From positions 162,786,696-162,850,695 of the forward strand of contig CM054060.1 in assembly GCA_028641055.1 (NCBI GenBank): a stretch of 64,000 nt of DNA, written 5' to 3'. Shown here piece after piece: positions 58,945 through 64,000 of this stretch. Positions within the stretch are counted from its first letter, which is position 1; each line of letters starts with the position of its first letter. The translations under genes and the position numbers were made by a program. The notes under the pieces were generated by a model that saw nothing but the letters and a program-made list of their open reading frames with translations, was not told the origin of the DNA and ran no database searches. The DNA is from Alopecurus myosuroides. Lineage: Eukaryota > Streptophyta > Magnoliopsida > Poales > Poaceae.

Positions 58945-60574
58945 ACATGTTCTCTTCTTCTGTGGCAGTTGGGGTAGCGGGAGCTGCAGCAGGGGATGGA
59001 TGCACCCCTCTGCTAGCTACTGCCTTGTGTTTCTTCCACTTTTTTTGACTTTAGAGAAGTTGGAGCAAGGCTGGAAAAAGAGGGAAAGGAAAACCATTCC
59101 GAGAAATTAGAATTCCGAGAAAAGAACTCTTGCAACAAAAGGAAAGAAAACCCGGATGAATTACCTGGAAGTAACGACGGGAATTCCGTCAAGTTCCACC
59201 ACTTCTTCAGCAGTTGATGACTTCTTGCGCTTTCGGCTGCCAGAAAAGTTGGCACACCTTGCGTCCAACTCGGAATCAGTTGCAAGATCCTCATCGGTGA
59301 GATCATAGAACTATGGAAAAAATTGCAAAGTCCGACTAAGTTAGAAATCCGAGAAAGATAAAAATCCGAGAAACTTCCCAAAGAGGAAAAAATATTACCT
59401 TTGGAGCCGGGTTTCCTTCGTGGTACATCTCTCGGCTTTCTTCATATTGGTCGCGAGTAGCGACCAAATGATTAACCCATTTCTTAAAGTCCCTCTTAGA
59501 GAACGCTTTGTCCGTTCCCCTCATTGGATCCTCCGGAGCCTTGTATTTGCATAGAAGCCGGGTTCCGCGATAAGCCAAAGGCTGGATGCACAGAACTGTG
59601 TCGGTTCCGGTGAGAGGAGGAGTGGATGAGACAAGTTTTGCGATGCGCCGTTTGATTTTCATTAAATCATCCGACAAGGTTTAAACTGCGTCCACTGCCC
59701 AGTTGTCTTGGGGAGTGGCAGCGCAGTTGGTGAAAGGTTGAATCCCCGTTTCCTTTCCAGGAAACGGGACATCTTGGTGGTAGAAGAAGGAACCCGTCCA
59801 AAATTTGTCAGATTCCGAGGTTTTAATCTTGGGGAACCAATCCTCCTTAAATCTACGTAGGGTGAAGGATATGGTTCCGCAAGTCGGGAGTGCGCCCTCA
59901 GACGGGTTTCGCTTAACCCCGAAATAGTACTACCAAAAATCTAACCTAGGCTCTAATTCTAGATACCCTTCAAAGAGGGCCTGGAACCCGGCTAGATATA
60001 GAATGGAGTTTGGAGGAAGGTTGTGTGGATAGATGTTGTAGTGGTTTAAAACCTGGAGGAAAAAGGCAGAAGGTGGAAACCCCATACCTCGGCTGATGTG
60101 CGAGGTGAGGAGAAACCTTTCCCCGGCTCTCGGCAAGGGCTCGGAGTCGTCCTCCTCATGCCTCCATTTGCCCTTCACAATCAGCCCCTCCTTCTCCATT
60201 TTCGGAAGGAGGGAAGGAGCAAAGTTGCATCGGCTCCAGTTCCCGGACATCTCGCCTTCGTCTTCCGCTCTGGCAGCGGCTGTAGCGGCGAGCTCCTCAC
60301 CGACGAGGAGGATCTTTTCTTCCTCTGTTTCGGGGGCGAATGGAGGCGGTGGCGCAGAAGATGAAGCCGCCAGATTCCGGCTGCGAGAGGCAGATCCTCA
60401 CGGGCCTGGCCACCGGTAGATTCCTCCGGAGTGTTCGCGGCGGCGCGGGCCTGGCCACCGGTAGATTCCTCCGGAGTGTTCGCGGCGGCGCGGGTCCATG
60501 TTGTTGATGATCTCGTCGATGTCGACGGAGACGGAGTGTTCCTCTGTGGCGCGTGGTGAGTCGCCGGTGGCCAT
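58945..60574 (-). pseudogene. Antisense gene of element A, 5' exons with PF04195-type domain
   Basis: Exon 1 is 60574-59399 (392 codons in one frame from MATGDSPRATEEHS), exon 2 is 59310-59165, and exon 3 starts at 59070 and is cut by element B. Introns 59398-59311 (88 bases) and 59164-59071 (94 bases) are GT-AG and keep phase from exon 1 to 3. Exon 1 carries the domain Pfam calls putative gypsy type transposon (PF04195): GMGFPPSAFFLQVLNHYNIY and NLPPNSILYLAGFQALFEG. Three in-frame stops (TGA after RWPGP, TAG after RLDFW, TAA after WAVDAV) and an A-run frameshift in exon 3 disable it. A 45-base tandem duplication lies at about 60397-60491. Molecular function is not established. Confidence 0.78.
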
Positions 60575-60744
60575 TCGTGGGCGGCGCGGGGAAGATCCCG
60601 AACCTCCGATGGTGAATTCCAGGGACGGTGGGGAACGAACACGGGCTCTGCTCGCACTGGTGAAAACCTTAGCTGGGGAGCAATGGCGCTTGGGGGCTTG
60701 GAAGCTGGAGTGAGAGCGGAAGGGCAACCGGAGTGCTCGAGGGC

Positions 60745-60758
60745 GGCTATTTATAGCC
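60745..60758 (-). promoter_or_regulatory. TATA box of the antisense gene of element A
   Basis: On the minus strand this is GGCTATAAATAGCC, an optimal plant TATA box within an inverted repeat (GGCTAT, two bases, ATAGCC). It lies about 170 bases upstream of the ATG at 60574, leaving room for a normal start site and leader. It is outside the LTR, so the antisense gene appears to have its own promoter. Confidence 0.7.
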
Positions 60759-61215
60759 GAAAAACATTAAGGTACGTGCTAACGACTCTTTTGACCGTTA
60801 GATCTGCGACGCGTGTCACTCCAGAAAATCCGGGAAATGAGGAGGAGGAATGATAAGTGCTATCTCCTCGTCTCCCGCGAGAATCTGTCAGAGATACGTT
60901 TCAGGATTTGACTGAACCCAAACGTCCGTGATCTCAGCACACTTTTATCGCTGACGTCACGAGGTTACTTCTCCATGAAGGTTCGAGGAAGAAAAGCCGG
61001 ATTCTGGAAAATCCGAGTTTTGAGTTACATGTCAAGAAACTCTTTCTCCATGAAGTTTCGTGGAAGAGAAAGCCAAATTTTTATGAAATTCGAGTTATGT
61101 GTTATAAAGTTTTTGGGAAAAAGAAGAATCGAGACAAAGAGCCAACATTTCTGGAAGCAGAATGCGAGTTGACGAAAGGTGGCAGAATCAAGTCTCAATC
61201 CTTCTTGGGGGCTAC
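60759..61215 (+). other. Element A copy 2, region between antisense promoter and 3' LTR
   Basis: No gene seen. It ends with the short G-rich tract CTTGGGGGCTAC directly before the LTR, the likely polypurine tract for plus-strand DNA synthesis. Confidence 0.65.
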
Positions 61216-61761
61216 TGTCGGATATATACTGAATAGGGGTATATCCGGCATTGTCCTAAGAGCCGGATTACCAGGGTGGCCTGTTGGTAATGGATCACAG
61301 TCCATTAGGCGGCCCAGTAAGCTGACGCGCAGAAGCCGGATTCTAGAAGAACCCGGTCCACGGCCGAAAGTGGTGTGGCTTGGAGTAGAAGACGGATTCC
61401 TTCCTTTCCAAGTTAGATACTTTTTGTAGTCTTCTAGGTTTCCTTTCTGTAAGCCCTAACCCGACTATCTATATAAAGACAGAAGGGAGAGAAGAACAGA
61501 GAAGACAATTAGCTAGAAGCCAAATCTCCGAGAAGTTGATCCTCGCCGAGTTAGTGAAACCCTACTCACATTGTACATTGTATACTTCAGGCTTCAACCC
61601 TAATTTAGTGAGATTGCAGGAGTAGGAACACCGCCTAGTTGCGACGTACCGAACCTGGGTAAATTTGGTGTTCCTGGTTGTTGTGCTACCACGTCCCCCC
61701 GCGTCTCTACCCGTAGGCTCATGGCACCCCAGTCTATGAATTCTACTACGATGTCTCGACA
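61216..61761 (+). repeat. 3' LTR of element A copy 2
   Basis: TGTCGGATATA to TCTCGACA, 546 bases. The TATA box is intact here (TATATAAA, 61470-61477), unlike both 5' LTRs. Confidence 0.95.
61470..61477 (+). promoter_or_regulatory. TATA box in element A 3' LTR
   Basis: CTATATAAAG context. The corresponding base in both 5' LTRs is G (TATAGAAA). Confidence 0.65.
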
Positions 61762-61766
61762 GCGCC
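61762..61766. repeat. Right target-site duplication of element A copy 2 (GCGCC)
   Basis: Perfect match to 28171-28175; the D LTR resumes after it with CGAGGGGCCCACACC. Confidence 0.95.
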
Positions 61767-62110
61767 CGAGGGGCCCACACCACCTGGTGGCGCGGCGAGG
61801 GGGCGCACCACCCTATGGTGTGGCTTCCTCGGAGCCCCCTATGGGTCTCCTATGGACTCCGTTGACGTGTCGGAAAAATAGTACCTTGGGATTTCGTTTC
61901 GTCCAATTCCGATAATATTTCCAGAACAACTTTTCTAAAAAAAAAAGCTGAAAACAGGAACTGGCGCTATGGCGTCTTGTCAATAAGTTAGTCCATGAAA
62001 ACACCCGGAAAAGGGAGGAAAACATGTGAAAACATGTGGAAAATATAAAGGCATTGGATAGAAAACAAGCATGGAGCATCAAAAATTATAGATACGTTTG
62101 AGACGTATCA
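61767..62110 (-). repeat. Element D LTR, last piece
   Basis: Ends GAGACGTATCA. On the minus strand this is the start of the LTR. Confidence 0.85.
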
Positions 62111-64000
62111 AGCATTCCCAAGCTTAACTCCTTCTCGTCCTCGAGTAGGTAAGTGATATCAAATAATTTTTGAGGTGACATGCTACCAACACAATCTTGA
62201 TCATCATTATTGTAAACACATTGTAAGCTGAGATCATAGTACTCTAAACATAGGCATGATAGATATAATTCTAACAATGAAACTTAGCAACTATGTTGCA
62301 ACATGAAAAGTAACACAAACAAAAGATCATGAATAATAATGCACTTGAAAGTTATACGTTTGTTTTGAGCATAAAGAAAACATAGAAAAGTGGTATTCCG
62401 CTTGTCCTTAAAGTGACAGCAAAACATAAATGCCAGGACACCTTCAAAGTTCAAGTGGAGACTAGATACAAATCATTTGAGAACAAGTAATAACATAACC
62501 ATGAATCAATCAATAATAAATTTTGGGACTGATGCACATTATACTCAGAATGACAGCTATGCTCTCTTAATTGGTGCATAAAGCTAGAAGATGAAGACTC
62601 AACATAAAAGTAAAGGAAAGGACCTTCGGAGAGGGAAGCAGGGATTACTCATGTGCTAGAGTTTTTTTATTTTATTAAAACAGAGGTATTGAAAACAATT
62701 TTTAGAGAGGTGTATGTCTATGTCAACGAATGGTAAATAAACAATACATTAAGTCACAAGTAACTAGACTTTGCAAGAGCGTTTCCCATTGACAGGACGT
62801 CCTTTCTACTAGGGTCAGTAGATCATCCCTCTTTTGTTTTGTTTACACACTTATGAACTTTGCTTAACTGATGAACCAGGGGCAAAAAGAGTAAGGAGAA
62901 TTTTGTAGTAAACAAATTTGGGGCTGGGCACCCCGTTGCCAGCTCTTCTAGCGAATTGGGTAAGTGGATGTGCCACTAGTTCAGGTGTGCAAAGTCTATT
63001 CAACAAGTGAAATAAAGACCATCTACCTACGTCCTCGCGAGCTAAAACAGAGCACAAAAGAGGTATAATTTTCAAGGTTTTAAAGGTAGCACAGAGAAAT
63101 TTGCTTTGGAGTAGCGGTTAAATACCACATATAGTTAGGTATGGTGGACAAATTTGGCAAACTTTGGGTTTTTTGGAGTTGGATGCACGAGTAGAGCTCA
63201 TACTCAGTACAGGTGAAGGCTAGCAAGAGACTGGGACCAACCAACTAAGAGAGCAATAATGGCCATAATCATGCATAGCGACAAAACATTATTAATGATA
63301 TTAAAAGTCAAAAACTAAATGATCATAGAGGCTAGAGGTGACTGGTTTGTAGTCATAACATGGTATGAGCATGCGCCAAGTAAACCCAAATAAAGCATTC
63401 GAAGGAGAATACCATAATATTATGCTTCGATATGATAAAAACAACTCATGATTTCTTTCAATGGAACACAAAGAACTCTCAGCTATTTGAGACAAGTCAT
63501 GCTACATAAATAACTACTAAGCACATGATTAACATAACATCTAACATGACATGATAAAGTCGAAGCCACAGTCTAGACAAGCTTTCCATTGCACCACTAT
63601 AAGCATGAAATATTTTACTCTTCTCCAACACCAATTAACTTGTTCGAAAGAATTCTCGTAGATAATAATCATCAAATACCATAGATATAATCACATAGAA
63701 CTGAAGAAAACTAACAAGCTATAAATGAAATACGAGTAGAAAACAAGGGCTAAACGCAGTACTAGCAAAAAGTGAACACTCACATAACAATAAGAATGAA
63801 AACTAGAGTGTTCTAAGCAATCAAAACGGAGTGTGTATCTCTCCAAAAAATATGTTAGGATCCAACCATATACTATAGAAAAAAAAAACTTAAAGCAAAA
63901 ATAATTTACCCTCCAAGAATACCACATAATATACGAAGCAATAAAAATACAGTGTCTTGAAAGAGGACCTGATATACTTGTTGATGAAGAAGGGGATGCC
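62111..64000 (-). other. Element D internal region, non-coding, runs off the window
   Basis: Begins with AGCATTCCCAAGCTT (polypurine tract on minus) and the phrase CTCGTCCTCGAGTAGGTAAG shared with E and B internal starts. Similar along its length to the E internal region from 23098, with a fragmentary reading containing RRAGNGVPSPK near 62935 (RRAGSGVPSPK in E). No ORF of note. Coding regions, if any, would be further right. Confidence 0.7.

Larger units (their letters stand above)
28176..61761 (+). mobile_element. Element A copy 2: full-length Tat-lineage Gypsy element with nested B and C
   Basis: LTRs at 28176-28722 and 61216-61761 are flanked by perfect GCGCC duplications (28171-28175, 61762-61766). 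Own sequence is 28176-35653 plus 58945-61761 (about 10.3 kb); the rest is element B with C inside. Plus-strand gag and pol are degenerate and the integrase core is deleted. A spliced antisense gene occupies the 3' half. The LTR pair shows about 33 differences by eye over 547 columns (about 6%), making this one of the oldest insertions datable here. Confidence 0.93.
20596..64000 (-). mobile_element. Element D: outermost Athila-like LTR retrotransposon, partial
   Basis: One LTR is present in three pieces (20596-21527, 28081-28175 and 61767-62110, about 1.37 kb in sum) separated by element E and element A copy 2. On the minus strand it starts TGATACGTCTCAAACG and ends GGAGACCCAACA. The internal region starts at 62111 with the tract AGCATTCCCAAGCTT (minus-strand polypurine tract) and runs to the window edge, so the other LTR lies to the right of the window. 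Its internal sequence resembles that of E. Confidence 0.82.

Overview
This window looks like intergenic DNA from a large grass genome, most likely a Triticeae species (wheat, barley, rye or a relative). I see no intact host gene. Almost every base belongs to nested LTR retrotransposons or their fragments, and the LTR styles (TGATACGT...TATCA Athila-type LTRs with tRNA-Asp primer sites; LARD-type giant LTRs with tRNA-iMet primer sites) are the ones I associate with Triticeae. Family names are from memory; the structures (LTR ends, target duplications, primer sites, polypurine tracts) were read directly.

Layout, outermost to innermost. Element D (Athila-like, minus strand) has its LTR at 20596-62110, split into three pieces, and its internal region runs from 62111 off the right edge. 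Into that LTR went element E (Athila-like, non-autonomous, minus, 21528-28080) and element A copy 2 (Tat-lineage Gypsy, plus, 28176-61761, target duplication GCGCC). Element B (Athila-like, minus, 35654-58944, gag-protease only) sits inside A copy 2, and element C (LARD, plus, 39015-54849, 6.07-kb LTRs) sits inside B. The left 19 kb is a second copy of the same series: E LTR end (1-165), D fragment (166-260), element A copy 1 (261-17259) and one B-family LTR (17260-18936). The two copies are collinear at an offset of 27915 bp. Copy 1 alone carries element F (minus, 3255-12111, two 4.18-kb LTRs around a 498-bp core, target duplication TAGCA). Between the copies lie two LTR fragments in opposite orientation (18937-20361) and a short RNase H-like coding fragment (20362-20595) into which D inserted.

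Element A is the most informative. On the plus strand it encodes gag, protease, reverse transcriptase, RNase H, a second archaeal-type RNase H and integrase, all broken by stops and frameshifts. On the minus strand of its 3' half it carries a multi-exon gene with its own TATA box, a PF04195-type domain and a coiled coil. F and C have no coding capacity, B has only gag-protease, and E has only a degenerate ORF of unknown function, so none of the elements here could move unaided.

The history can be ordered: D, then E and A, then B. A tandem duplication followed, apparently by unequal recombination between B-family LTRs. F then inserted in copy 1, and a 669-bp deletion removed the integrase core from copy 2. 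By-eye divergence fits this order: A LTR pair about 6%, copy 1 against copy 2 about 2%, F LTR pair about 1%.
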